In this document: in pieces, positions 49,571 through 57,679 of the stretch
Layout of the letters: each line of letters starts with the position of its first letter
Numbering within the stretch: position 1 is the first letter of the stretch
NCBI GenBank assembly: GCA_046330255.1
Contig: JAXLTC010000001.1
Location: forward strand, 1,648,901-1,712,900
From: JBBSBL01 sp046330255
GTDB lineage: Bacteria > Actinomycetota > Thermoleophilia > Solirubrobacterales > Solirubrobacteraceae
Reading direction: 5' to 3'
Length of the DNA stretch: 64,000 nt
Position numbers and translations under genes: made by a program
The notes under the pieces: model-generated
What the model was told of the DNA's origin: nothing
What the model saw: only the letters and a program-made list of their open reading frames with translations
Database searches by the model: none

Positions 49571-50569
49571 TCAGCCCAGCGCCCGCCCGTACTGGCGCTC
49601 GTAGTAGTCGCGGTAGGCGCCCGAGCGGATCGGCTCCCACCACCAGGGGTTGTCGCGGTACCACGCGACCGTGCGCTCGAGCCCCTCCTCGAAGCGCACC
49701 TGCGCCTCCCAGCCCAGCGCGCGGACCTTCTCGGAGCCGAGCGAGTAGCGGCGGTCGTGGCCGGGGCGGTCGGTGACGTACTCGATCAGGCCCTCGTCGT
49801 TGCCGGTGAGCCCGATGATCCGCCGCACCACGTCGATGTTCGGGCACTCGTCCGGGCCGCCGACGTTGTAGACCTCGCCGGGCGCGCCGTGCTCGAGCAC
49901 GTGCGCGATGCCGCGCCCGAAGTCCTCCACGTAGAGCCAGTTGCGCACCTGCATCCCGTCCCCGTAGACGGGCAACTTGTCGCCGTGCAGCGCGTTGAGC
50001 GCCATCAGCGGGATCAGCTTCTCCGGGTACTGGTAGGGCCCGTAGTTGTTCGAGCCGCGGCAGATCGTCGCCTGCAGGCCGTAGGTGTGGAAGTAGCTGG
50101 AGACGAGCAGGTCCGCGCCCGTCTTCGTCGCGCTGTAGGGCGAGGACGGCTGCAGCGGCGAGGACTCGGTGAACGAGCCCTCCTCGATCGACCCGTAGAC
50201 CTCGTCGGTGGAGACCTGCAGGTAGCGGATCTCCCGCTCGCGCGCCGCCTCGAGCAGCGTGTAGGTGCCCTGGCCGTTGGTGACCACGAACGCGTCGGGC
50301 TCCGAGATCGAGCGGTCCACGTGGGTCTCGGCGGCGAAGTTGACGATCGCGTCGGCCCCCTCGACAGCCGCGCTCACCGCGTCGGCGTCCTCGATCGCGC
50401 CGCGCACGAAGCGGAAGCGCTCCTCGTCGCGCAGGTCGTGGAAGTTCTCCTCGCGCCCCGCGTAGGTGAGCTTGTCGAGGACCACGACCTCGTCGTCGGA
50501 CTCCCGCAGGCGCAGGCGCACGAAGTTCGAGCCGATGAAGCCCGCCCCGCCGCAGACCAGGAGCCTCAC
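49571..50569 (-). CDS. rmlB: dTDP-glucose 4,6-dehydratase
   Basis: 332 residues. Extended SDR: GGAGFIGSNFVR at the start (NAD), VNFAAETHVDRSI near 80, catalytic STDEVYGS near 122 (Thr-Asp-Glu), YSATKTGADLLV near 150 (Tyr/Lys) and RGSNNYGPYQYPEKLIP. Makes dTDP-4-keto-6-deoxyglucose for rhamnose. GTG 50569 overlaps the rmlD stop in GTGA. The longer upstream frame is spurious. Confidence 0.95.
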   Translation of the reverse strand: MRLLVCGGAGFIGSNFVRLRLRESDDEVVVLDKLTYAGREENFHDLRDEERFRFVRGAIEDADAVSAAVEGADAIVNFAAETHVDRSISEPDAFVVTNGQGTYTLLEAAREREIRYLQVSTDEVYGSIEEGSFTESSPLQPSSPYSATKTGADLLVSSYFHTYGLQATICRGSNNYGPYQYPEKLIPLMALNALHGDKLPVYGDGMQVRNWLYVEDFGRGIAHVLEHGAPGEVYNVGGPDECPNIDVVRRIIGLTGNDEGLIEYVTDRPGHDRRYSLGSEKVRALGWEAQVRFEEGLERTVAWYRDNPWWWEPIRSGAYRDYYERQYGRALG

Positions 50570-51417
50570 GCGCCGACCCCCTGGGCCGCGCGCTCCCGCG
50601 CCGCGAGGTAGGCGGCGAGGCCGTCCTCCCACGCGGGCAGGTAGGGAGTGTCGGAGCGGGTCGCGTGCAGCACGCTGTTGGCCGGACGCGGCGCCGGGCG
50701 CGCCATCTGCTCGCTCGTCGCGTCCGCGACGGGGCAGTCCACCCCGGCCTGGCGGAAGATCTCCCTGGCGAAGGCGTTCCACGAGCAGGAGCCCGCGCCG
50801 GCGACGTGGTGGATGCCCGGCGCCTCGCGCTCCGCGAGGTCGAGGAGCGCCTCCGCGAGGTGGCCGGTGAAGGTGGGGCACCCGGTCTGGTCGGTCACGA
50901 CCGCCACCTCGCCACGCTCGGATGCCAGCCGCAGCATCGTCTCGACGAAGTTCGGCCCGCCGGCGCCGAACAGCCAGGCCGTGCGAACGATCGCGTGCTC
51001 GGGACCGGCCGCCGCCACCTCGCGCTCGCCGGCGAGCTTGGTCCGCCCGTAGGCCGAGCGTGGCGCGACCGGGTCGTCCTCGACGTACGGCGTCTCCTTG
51101 GTGCCGTCGAAGACGTAGTCGGTCGAGACATGGACCGTGCGCACCCCGGCGCGCGCCACGTTCCCGGCGCCCGACCCGTTGATCGCGGCGGCGCGGTCCT
51201 CCTCGGACTCGGCGCCGTCGACGTTCGTGTACGCGGCGCAGTTGACGATCACGTCCGGCCTCGACGCGGCCACCGCCGCGCGCACCGCGCCCGGGTCGGT
51301 CACGTCCAGGTCGGCGTGCGGCAGGGCGACCGGCTCGTGGCCGGCGGCCGTCGCGGCGGCGACGACGTCGCGGCCGAGCATGCCGCCCGCTCCGGTCACG
51401 AGTATCCGCATGGGCAT
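50566..51417 (-). CDS. rmlD: dTDP-4-dehydrorhamnose reductase
   Basis: 283 residues. TGAGGMLGRDV near 8-18 (NADPH), VNCAAYTNVDGAE near 60, VSTDYVFDG near 98, and catalytic SAYGRTKLAGE (YxxxK) near 122. TACPLAW-type tail replaced by VRTAWLFG. Reduces dTDP-4-keto-rhamnose to dTDP-L-rhamnose. ATG 51417 or 51411. Between rmlA and rmlB in the operon. Confidence 0.93.
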   Translation of the reverse strand: MPMRILVTGAGGMLGRDVVAAATAAGHEPVALPHADLDVTDPGAVRAAVAASRPDVIVNCAAYTNVDGAESEEDRAAAINGSGAGNVARAGVRTVHVSTDYVFDGTKETPYVEDDPVAPRSAYGRTKLAGEREVAAAGPEHAIVRTAWLFGAGGPNFVETMLRLASERGEVAVVTDQTGCPTFTGHLAEALLDLAEREAPGIHHVAGAGSCSWNAFAREIFRQAGVDCPVADATSEQMARPAPRPANSVLHATRSDTPYLPAWEDGLAAYLAARERAAQGVGA

Positions 51418-51448
51418 AGAGATAGCGGACCGGCGCGAGCGCCGCGCC

Positions 51449-52522
51449 TCAGAGGACGCCGATCGTGCTGTTGTCGCCGACCATGAAGCGGTACGCGCGC
51501 GGCTGGCGCTTGTCGCGCCCGACGTGGACGTTCTTGCCCAGCAGCGAGGACTCCATGCGGCCCTCGAGCCCGCGCACGGAGGAGCCCGCGAGCAGGATCG
51601 AGTGCTCGACCTCGGCGCCCTCGATCACGCAGTCCTCGGCGATCGCCGTGTAGGGCCCGACGTAGCAGTCGCTCAGCCGCGCGCCCGCGCCGATGATGGC
51701 GGGCCCGCGCACGGTGACGCGCTCGAGCCGGGCGCCCGGCTCGATCACCACGCGCCCCTCCACCTGCGCCTCGACGAGCTCGCCCTCGACCCGCGGCTCG
51801 ATCGCCTCGAGGATCAGCCGGTTGGCCTCCAGCATGTCGTCGAGGCGGCCGGTGTCCTTCCACCACCCGCGCACGACGTGCGGCTCCACGCGCCGTCCCG
51901 CGTCGACCAGGTGCTGGATCGCGTCGGTGATCTCGAGCTCGCCGCGGCCCGAGGGCTCGATCGCGCGCGCGGCGTCGTGGATGCCGGGTGTGAACATGTA
52001 GACGCCGACGAGCGCGAGGTCGGTCGCCGGCTCGGACGGCTTCTCGACCAGCCGCACCACGGAGTCCCCGTCGAGCTCCGCGACGCCGTAGTTCTCGGGG
52101 TCGGGGACCGGCGTCAGCAGGATCAGGGCGTCGGGCGAGCTGCGCCGGAACGCCGCGACGAGATCCTCGATCCCGCCCTGGAGCAGGTTGTCGCCCAGGT
52201 ACATCACGAATGGCGAGTCGCCGAGGAACTCCTCTGCCGTCAGGACCGCATGGGCGAGCCCGAGCGGCTCCGCCTGCGGCACGTAGGTGATCTCGACGCC
52301 GAAGCGCGAGCCGTCGCCGGCGGCCTCGCGGATCTCGTCGCCGGTCTCCGGCGCGATGATGATCCCGACCTCGCGGATCCCGGCGGCCGCCATCGCCTCG
52401 ATGCCGTAGAACAGCACGGGCTTGTTCGCGACCGGCACGAGCTGCTTCGCGCTGGTGTGGGTGATCGGACGCAGGCGCGTGCCCTTGCCGCCCGAGAGGA
52501 TCAGGCCCTTCAGGTCCTCCAT
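51449..52522 (-). CDS. rmlA: glucose-1-phosphate thymidylyltransferase, long form
   Basis: 357 residues. Nucleotidyltransferase motif GLILSGGKGTRLRPIT near 6-20, MYLGDNLLQGG near 108, EKPSEP near 157 and GWWKDTGRLDDMLEAN near 215. A C-terminal left-handed beta-helix (about 250-357) with hexad repeats makes this the longer, RfbA-paralogue type. ATG 52522, with TACCCT 10 nt upstream as -10. First gene of rmlA-rmlD-rmlB; rmlC is absent. Confidence 0.9.
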   Translation of the reverse strand: MEDLKGLILSGGKGTRLRPITHTSAKQLVPVANKPVLFYGIEAMAAAGIREVGIIIAPETGDEIREAAGDGSRFGVEITYVPQAEPLGLAHAVLTAEEFLGDSPFVMYLGDNLLQGGIEDLVAAFRRSSPDALILLTPVPDPENYGVAELDGDSVVRLVEKPSEPATDLALVGVYMFTPGIHDAARAIEPSGRGELEITDAIQHLVDAGRRVEPHVVRGWWKDTGRLDDMLEANRLILEAIEPRVEGELVEAQVEGRVVIEPGARLERVTVRGPAIIGAGARLSDCYVGPYTAIAEDCVIEGAEVEHSILLAGSSVRGLEGRMESSLLGKNVHVGRDKRQPRAYRFMVGDNSTIGVL

Positions 52523-52568
52523 TCCGCGCCGCAGGGTAGTCGAGCCGTGGCGGGTCGCGGGTATGGCC

Positions 52569-53030
52569 TCAGTAGGCCCCGGCCAGCTTGCGGTGGTCCC
52601 AGGTGGCGATCGACTCGCGCGTGAAGCGCAGCCCCACGCGCTTGGCGGCCTGGCGCTGCACCATCGCGCGCACCTCGGGCGTGTCCCCGCCACCCGTGTA
52701 GCGCCCCATGATCTCGAGGCCCAGCGCGGCGACCTGGTCCGTGGGGCGCACCAGTTCCACGCGCGCCTTGATCATGACCCCGCGGAGCTGGTCGTAGGCC
52801 TCGCCCGTCTCCACCTGGAGCGTGGCGCGCGGGTCGCGCTCGAGGTTGCGCACCTTCTGCGACGCGGCGTAGGTCCACGCGCAGACATCGGCGCCTCGCA
52901 TCACGTACCAGAGCGGCATCAGGTGCGGAAAGCCGTCGCGGCCGTTGGTCGCGCAGGTGACGACTCGCTGCTCCGCGAGGAAGGCCGCAACCTCCTCCTC
53001 GCTCATCCTGATCTGCTCCCGGCGGGACAT
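52569..53030 (-). CDS. PNPOx-like FMN/F420-binding protein
   Basis: 153 residues, split-beta-barrel fold. RVVTCATNGRDGFPHLMPLW near 24-43 and YAASQKVRNLERDPRATLQV in mid-protein are typical of the pyridoxamine-5'-phosphate-oxidase-like superfamily that binds FMN, F420 or haem. Function within the superfamily is not certain. ATG 53030 chosen because TAGTCT lies 7 nt upstream; an in-frame TTG at 53048 precedes it. Confidence 0.8.
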   Translation of the reverse strand: MSRREQIRMSEEEVAAFLAEQRVVTCATNGRDGFPHLMPLWYVMRGADVCAWTYAASQKVRNLERDPRATLQVETGEAYDQLRGVMIKARVELVRPTDQVAALGLEIMGRYTGGGDTPEVRAMVQRQAAKRVGLRFTRESIATWDHRKLAGAY

Positions 53031-53037
53031 GCGGCGC

Positions 53038-53043
53038 AGACTA
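53038..53043 (-). promoter_or_regulatory. leaderless -10 box of PNPOx-like gene
   Basis: TAGTCT on the minus strand, 7 nt before ATG 53030. The divergent antitoxin promoter is only about 20 bp away. Confidence 0.5.
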
Positions 53044-53063
53044 TCCAACGCCTACGGACTTAG

Positions 53064-53072
53064 CTAGACTAG
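53064..53072 (+). promoter_or_regulatory. CTAGACTAG palindrome with antitoxin -10 box
   Basis: CTAG-A-CTAG, with TAGACT (53065-53070) as a leaderless -10 box 7 nt before ATG 53078. A likely autoregulatory site for the Phd-type antitoxin. Confidence 0.5.
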
Positions 53073-53077
53073 ACCAC

Positions 53078-53350
53078 ATGGCCGAGACCGTGAACGTGCA
53101 CGCCGCCAAGACCCAGCTCTCGAAGCTGCTCGCCCGCGTCGAGGCGGGCGAGGAGATCGTGATCGCGCGCGCCGGGAAGCCGGTGGCCCGCCTCGCGCCG
53201 CTGGAGCGTGCGCCGAAGCCGCGCAGGCCCGGGGCCTGGAAGGGCAAGGTCTGGATCGCCCCGGACTTCGACGATCCGATCCCCGGCTTCGAGGATCTGA
53301 CCTTCGATCCCGAGCATCTGCCGCCCGGTCATCGGATGGGGCCGTCCTGA
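53078..53350 (+). CDS. Phd/YefM-type antitoxin
   Basis: 90 residues. The N-terminal Phd fold MAETVNVHAAKTQLSKLLAR, then VEAGEEIVIARAGKPVARL, is the classic antitoxin DNA-binding domain. A Pro/Trp-rich, acidic C-terminus (APDFDDPIPGFEDL) would bind the toxin. Its TGA stop overlaps the presumed CTG start of the PIN gene in CTGA. Confidence 0.9.
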   Translation: MAETVNVHAAKTQLSKLLARVEAGEEIVIARAGKPVARLAPLERAPKPRRPGAWKGKVWIAPDFDDPIPGFEDLTFDPEHLPPGHRMGPS

Positions 53351-53730
53351 GACTCCTGCTCGACAGCCATCCGCTGCTGTGGTGGCTCGCCGACGATCGC
53401 CGGCTCGGTGAACGCTCCCGGGAGTTGATCGCGGCCGCAGAGTCGGACGTCGCGGTCAGCGCGGCGAGCGTCTGGGAGCTCGGGATCAAGAACGCTCTCG
53501 GCAAGCTCACGATCCCTCCGGACCTGATGACGCAGCTCGCCGGGAACGGGATCCGCGCGATCGACGTCACCGTGGCTCACGGTCTCCACGCTGCCCGCCT
53601 GCCGCCGGTCCACGGCGACCCGTTCGACCGCATGCTGGTGGCGCAGGCGCAGCTCGAGGGCAGGTCGCTCGTGACCCGCGATGCCCAGATCGCCCGCTAC
53701 GACGTCCACGTCCTCCCGGCCGGAGCCTGA
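53347..53730 (+). CDS. PIN-domain toxin with probable CTG start
   Basis: 127 residues from CTG 53347. LRLLLDSHPLLWWLADD carries the first catalytic Asp; VSAASVWELGIK the Glu; HGDPFDRMLVAQA the next Asp; LVTRDAQIARYDV the last. The first standard start in frame is TTG 53425, which would remove beta-1 and the first Asp, so initiation at CTG (overlapping CTGA) or re-initiation is implied. Ribonuclease toxin partner of the Phd-type antitoxin. Confidence 0.85.
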   Translation: MRLLLDSHPLLWWLADDRRLGERSRELIAAAESDVAVSAASVWELGIKNALGKLTIPPDLMTQLAGNGIRAIDVTVAHGLHAARLPPVHGDPFDRMLVAQAQLEGRSLVTRDAQIARYDVHVLPAGA

Positions 53731-53742
53731 GCCGGCCGCGGG

Positions 53743-55797
53743 TCAGCCGGCCAGCTTCGCCGCCGCGTCCCTGACGGCCTGGCGGGCCTCCTGCGGCTCC
53801 ACCACCGCGGCGTCGCCCGCCTCCTTCAAGACCTCGTGCACGAGCCAGTCGAGCCCCTTGTAGGGCAGCTCGACGACGATCGCCCCGTCGCTCAGCTCCT
53901 CGACGACCGTACGGTCCTCCCGCGCCCAGCGCGCGCGCTCGGGCGAGATCCAGACCTTCGCCACGCGCGAGGCCTCGACCTCGCCCGTGCGCAGCCAGCC
54001 GTCGATGTAGGCCGCGGGCTCGACCTCCTCGCGCGGCTCGTAGGTCTCGCGCGTCACCTGCGCCGACTTGAAGCGGTCCAGGCGGAAGTGGCGCACGTCG
54101 TCGCGCGCCGGGTCCCAGGCGAGCACGTACCAGCCCTCGACGCCGTTGACCAGCGCGTAGGGCTCCACCCGGCGCTCGGTCAGCTCGTCCTCGTTGGGCT
54201 TGTAGTACTCGAAGGAGAGCACGCGCCGCTCCGCGACCGCCCGCGAAACCAGGCGCGCCATGTCGGAGTCGTCCCCGGCGGCGCTCGCGACCTGCAGGCC
54301 CTCCCGCACCGGGTCCTCGCCGAGCGCCTCGACCACCTTCTCTCTCGCGCTCGCCAGCGATCCCTCCGGGAGGTGCTCGCCGATCAGGTCGATGGCGGCG
54401 ACGAGCGCCTTGGCCTCCACGGGCAGCAGGCGCGCGGGGCGCGAGAAGGAGTCGCCGTAGGGCTCGGGGTCGACGGAGATCGTCCCGTCCTCGCCGATCT
54501 CCGCGTAGAGGACGTAGGAGCCCGCGCCGAAGTTGACGATGTTCAGGACGCTGATGTCCTCGCGCAACTCGGCCTCGGTCACCTGCAGGCGCTCGCAGAC
54601 CTCCGCGAGCACGAGCGGCTCGCCGCCGCGGCCCGCGTCGATCAGGATCGAGGCCAGCGTCACCAGCCGGGCGAAGCGCTCGGGACGGATCGCCGCCTCG
54701 CGGTGGCCGTTGCTCTCCGCGCCGCCGGAGGAGGACGCGCCGTTCCGCGCCGCGGCGCGGGCGCGCGCCGGCTCCGCGAGCTTCGGCTTGCCGCGATGCA
54801 GGGTGCCGATGCGCCGCACGCGCGCGCGCACGTCCTTCGCGAGCGCGGGCGGCCCCACCACCCGGGCGTGCTCGCCGAGCCCGATCACCCAGGAGGCGAT
54901 CGCCCGCTGGTTGGCGTAGGGCGTGGAGAGCACGCGCCCGCCGTCGGCCTCCCGCATCTCGCCGTAGCGCCCGAAGTGGCGCTCGACCTGCCACGCGATC
55001 CGCTCGGCGACCCAGATCTCCGCCGTCGCGGCCGCGTCGCCGTACTGCCAGTGGATGCGGTTCGCGTAGTCGCGCGGGTCGAAGTCCTCGGGGCGCTGGA
55101 AGTCGTGCTCGGCCTTGCTCGCGTAGGCCACCTTGCCGCTGATCCGCGAGAGCCGGAACACCCGGATCCCGTCGCGCTCGTGGGCGCGGCCGACGAGGTA
55201 GAACTGCCCGCCCTGGAAGAGCAGCAGGTACGGATCGACCTTGCGCATGCCGGTCGCGTCCCGCTCCATCGTGTAGTACTCGAACGTGATCGTCTTGCGG
55301 CGGAAGATCGCCGTCTCGATCTTCGCGAGCCGCAGGGAGAGCTCATGGCCGCCGGCCGAGGCGGTGATCGCCAGGGCCACCGATCCCTGGCCCGGCGCCT
55401 GGTCGGGCCGCGGTCGCCCCCACGAGAGCTGCTGCAGCGCGAGCCGCAGCGGCTCGGCGTAGGCGAACTCCCCGTCGAGCAGCGTGAGCGCGGTCTGCAG
55501 CGCGGCGAGCTCCTCGTCGCTGAACTCGACCGCCGGGAGGTAGAAGTTCTCGGGCGCCAGGGAGTAGTTCTCCTGCTCGACGATCCCGTCCTGCGGGCGC
55601 TCGATCGTGAGCTGGATGCCCAGCGACTCGAGCTCCGAGCGATCCGCGTAGAAGCGCCGCGCGAACGCGTCCTCGTTCATCCCGCTGTAGCCCTCCACGT
55701 CGCGCCGGATCTCCGGAGCGGTGACCGGGCGCCGCTCGGCCATCAGGTAGGAGATCAGCGAGAGCTGGCGGATCAGCTTCTCGGTGTCCTTCGCCAT
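53743..55797 (-). CDS. pafBC: fused PafB-PafC WYL-domain transcription factor
   Basis: 684 residues holding two complete WYL regulators in tandem. Each half has a winged helix (residues 1-80: RQLSLISYLMAERRPVTAPE; about 385-460: ARLVTLASILIDAGRGGEP), a WYL domain (about 160-250: FEYYTMERDATG and GGQFYLVGRAHERDG; about 530-600: FEYYKPNED, EGWYVLAWDP) and a C-terminal WCX region. The halves are joined by an Ala/Arg/Gly linker near 350-375. PafBC activates DNA-damage genes independently of RecA/LexA in mycobacteria. ATG 55797; TAATCT 10 nt upstream as -10. Confidence 0.92.
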   Translation of the reverse strand: MAKDTEKLIRQLSLISYLMAERRPVTAPEIRRDVEGYSGMNEDAFARRFYADRSELESLGIQLTIERPQDGIVEQENYSLAPENFYLPAVEFSDEELAALQTALTLLDGEFAYAEPLRLALQQLSWGRPRPDQAPGQGSVALAITASAGGHELSLRLAKIETAIFRRKTITFEYYTMERDATGMRKVDPYLLLFQGGQFYLVGRAHERDGIRVFRLSRISGKVAYASKAEHDFQRPEDFDPRDYANRIHWQYGDAAATAEIWVAERIAWQVERHFGRYGEMREADGGRVLSTPYANQRAIASWVIGLGEHARVVGPPALAKDVRARVRRIGTLHRGKPKLAEPARARAAARNGASSSGGAESNGHREAAIRPERFARLVTLASILIDAGRGGEPLVLAEVCERLQVTEAELREDISVLNIVNFGAGSYVLYAEIGEDGTISVDPEPYGDSFSRPARLLPVEAKALVAAIDLIGEHLPEGSLASAREKVVEALGEDPVREGLQVASAAGDDSDMARLVSRAVAERRVLSFEYYKPNEDELTERRVEPYALVNGVEGWYVLAWDPARDDVRHFRLDRFKSAQVTRETYEPREEVEPAAYIDGWLRTGEVEASRVAKVWISPERARWAREDRTVVEELSDGAIVVELPYKGLDWLVHEVLKEAGDAAVVEPQEARQAVRDAAAKLAG

Positions 55798-55902
55798 CGC
55801 GGGTGCGAGATTACCCGGGGGACCAGGGCGGGCACGGCCGTCGCAGGGTGCGCCGGCTCGCTCTTTGCGGACTTTCGCCGGTGGGCGCCGGGCGGCGCGG
55901 CG

Positions 55903-56892
55903 CTACGCGGCTGCGCGGCCGGCGAAGAAGGCGCCGCCTCCGAGCGCGCGGTCGAAGCCCGACCACGCCTCCCCGTCGGCGAGCCCCTTCTCGATGCGGT
56001 CGAAGCTGCCCAGGCGCCCGCCGAGGTTGTCGATCATGTGGACCAGCGTCGCCTCGCGGGTGGCCGGGAGCACTGGGCTGCCGTGCTCGAGCGCCCCGTG
56101 GTGGGAGAGGATGATGTGCAGGACCGCCTGCGCGCGGTCGGGCGGGAAGCCCGGGAGGTCCTCGATCGCGCGCCGCACCACGTAGTAGCCGAGCGGGATC
56201 TCGCCCTGCAGGCGCCCGGCGTCGGTCAGGTCGATCGCGAGTGGGTCGTCCGTGTAGGCCTCGAGCTTGCCGATGTCGTGCAGCAGGGCGCCGGTGACCG
56301 CGACGTCGCGGTCGATGCCCGGGAACGTGGCCGCCATCGCGCTCACGCCCTGGGCGACCGTGAGGCAGTGCTCGAGCAGGCCGTGGCGGTAGGCCTGGTG
56401 GTAGTGCTTGGCCGCCGGCGCGATACGGAAGCCCTCCCACAGCGCCGATCCCGGCCCGATCAGCGCGTCGAGCAGCGCGCGCAGCGAGCCGTCCTGGATC
56501 GTCTCGATCAACTCGCGCAGATCGGTCTCCATCTGCTCGGCCGAGCGCGGCGGCCCGTCGAGCATCTCGGTGAGGTCGTACTCCTCGTCCGCGGCGACAC
56601 GCACGCGCTCGACGATCAGCTGCGGACCCCAGCGCTCGTGCACCGAGTAGGCGCCGCCGACCTTGACGACCGTGCCCGGGCGCAGCGCGGCGATCTCCTC
56701 GGGCGTGCAGTCCCAGCGCCTCGCCCGCAGCCGCCCGGTGCGGTCCGAGAGCTCGAGCTTGAGGTAGGGCTGGCCGGCGCGCGTGGTGCCCGTCTCGGCC
56801 GACTGGACGACGGCGAACAGGATCGCGTGCGTGCCGTCCCGCAGGTCGCGGATCGCGCCGGGTTCGGGCTGCTCTGCCACGTGCTGCTCCAT
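55903..56892 (-). CDS. YhaM-like OB-fold/HD-domain 3'-5' exonuclease
   Basis: 329 residues. N-terminal OB fold (about 15-95: YLKLELSDRTGRLRARRWD, VVKVGGAYSV) and HD domain (about 160-290) with metal ligands HGLLEH, ALLHDIGK and LSHHGALEHG. The family degrades single-stranded RNA and DNA. ATG 56892 follows a TACCGT -10 box by 8 nt; the earlier frame start at 56949 is upstream of the promoter. Confidence 0.85.
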   Translation of the reverse strand: MEQHVAEQPEPGAIRDLRDGTHAILFAVVQSAETGTTRAGQPYLKLELSDRTGRLRARRWDCTPEEIAALRPGTVVKVGGAYSVHERWGPQLIVERVRVAADEEYDLTEMLDGPPRSAEQMETDLRELIETIQDGSLRALLDALIGPGSALWEGFRIAPAAKHYHQAYRHGLLEHCLTVAQGVSAMAATFPGIDRDVAVTGALLHDIGKLEAYTDDPLAIDLTDAGRLQGEIPLGYYVVRRAIEDLPGFPPDRAQAVLHIILSHHGALEHGSPVLPATREATLVHMIDNLGGRLGSFDRIEKGLADGEAWSGFDRALGGGAFFAGRAAA

Positions 56893-56900
56893 CGCGTTCC

Positions 56901-56906
56901 ACGGTA
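56901..56906 (-). promoter_or_regulatory. leaderless -10 box of YhaM-like gene
   Basis: TACCGT on the minus strand, 8 nt before ATG 56892. Confidence 0.5.
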
Positions 56907-56933
56907 GAGCCGCGGGCGGACGGTCGCTGCGGC

Positions 56934-56939
56934 TAGCGT
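56934..56939 (+). promoter_or_regulatory. leaderless -10 box before uORF
   Basis: TAGCGT, 8 nt before ATG 56948. Confidence 0.5.
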
Positions 56940-56947
56940 TATCCCTC

Positions 56948-56983
56948 ATGTGTAACTGGTCGAGTGCGTCGCGGACCGCCTGA
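56948..56983 (+). CDS. putative 11-residue leader peptide MCNWSSASRTA
   Basis: The ATG placed correctly for the -10 box at 56934-56939 opens this 11-codon frame, and its TGA ends 1 nt before ATG 56985 (TGACATG). The main ATG has no Shine-Dalgarno, so re-initiation after the leader peptide is a likely mechanism. An in-frame GTG at 56964 is an alternative for the main gene. Confidence 0.45.
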   Translation: MCNWSSASRTA

Positions 56984-56984
56984 C

Positions 56985-57677
56985 ATGGACCGCACCGCGA
57001 TCGTCACGGGGGGCACCGGGGGCCTCGGGAGCGCGGTCGTCGCGCGCATGCTCGACGACGGCTGGCGGGTGGTCGTCCCCTGGGTGACGGAACGGGAGCT
57101 CGAGCGCGTCGGCGAGCGCGAGGGCCTCGAGTTGGTGCGGGCGGACCTCTTCGACCCGGCCGCCGTGGCGGAGGTCGTGCGGGTCGCCGACTCGCAGCCC
57201 GGCGCACCACTGCGCGCCGCGGTCAACCTGGTCGGGGGGTTCGCTGCGGGCGGGCGCGTGGGGGAGACGCCGGTCGAGGAGTTCGAGCGCCAGTTCCGGC
57301 TCAACCTGCGTCCGCTCTACCTCGTGAGCGCGGCCACCGCGCCGCTGATGGCGGCGGGTGGCGGGGGAGCGATCGTGGCGGTCTCGACGCGCGCCGCGCT
57401 GCGGCCGTTCTCGGGCGCCGCCGGCTACATCTCCTCGAAGGCCGCCGTGATCGCGTTCGTCGGCGCGCTCGACGCGGAGTACCGCGACGAGGGCGTGCGC
57501 AGCAACGCGATCCTGCCGAGCGTGATCGACACGCCGGGCAACCGCGCCTCGCAGCCGGAGGCCGATCACTCCCGCTGGGTTGCGCCCGCGCAGATCGCGG
57601 GCGTCATCGCGCACCTGTGCTCGGAGGACTCGGCCCCGACGAGCGGCGCCGCGATCCCGGTCTACGGGAGGTCCTGA
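56985..57677 (+). CDS. short-chain dehydrogenase/reductase
   Basis: 230 residues. GGTGGLGSAV at 9-18 (TGxxxGxG cofactor site), VNLVGGFAAGG near 83, Ser in VAVSTRAALRPF near 128 and catalytic YISSKAAV near 146. Classical SDR, substrate unknown. First main gene of a plus-strand run with the MFS transporter (2-nt gap) and two hydrolases; shared promoter at 56934. Confidence 0.87.
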   Translation: MDRTAIVTGGTGGLGSAVVARMLDDGWRVVVPWVTERELERVGEREGLELVRADLFDPAAVAEVVRVADSQPGAPLRAAVNLVGGFAAGGRVGETPVEEFERQFRLNLRPLYLVSAATAPLMAAGGGGAIVAVSTRAALRPFSGAAGYISSKAAVIAFVGALDAEYRDEGVRSNAILPSVIDTPGNRASQPEADHSRWVAPAQIAGVIAHLCSEDSAPTSGAAIPVYGRS

Positions 57678-57679
57678 GC

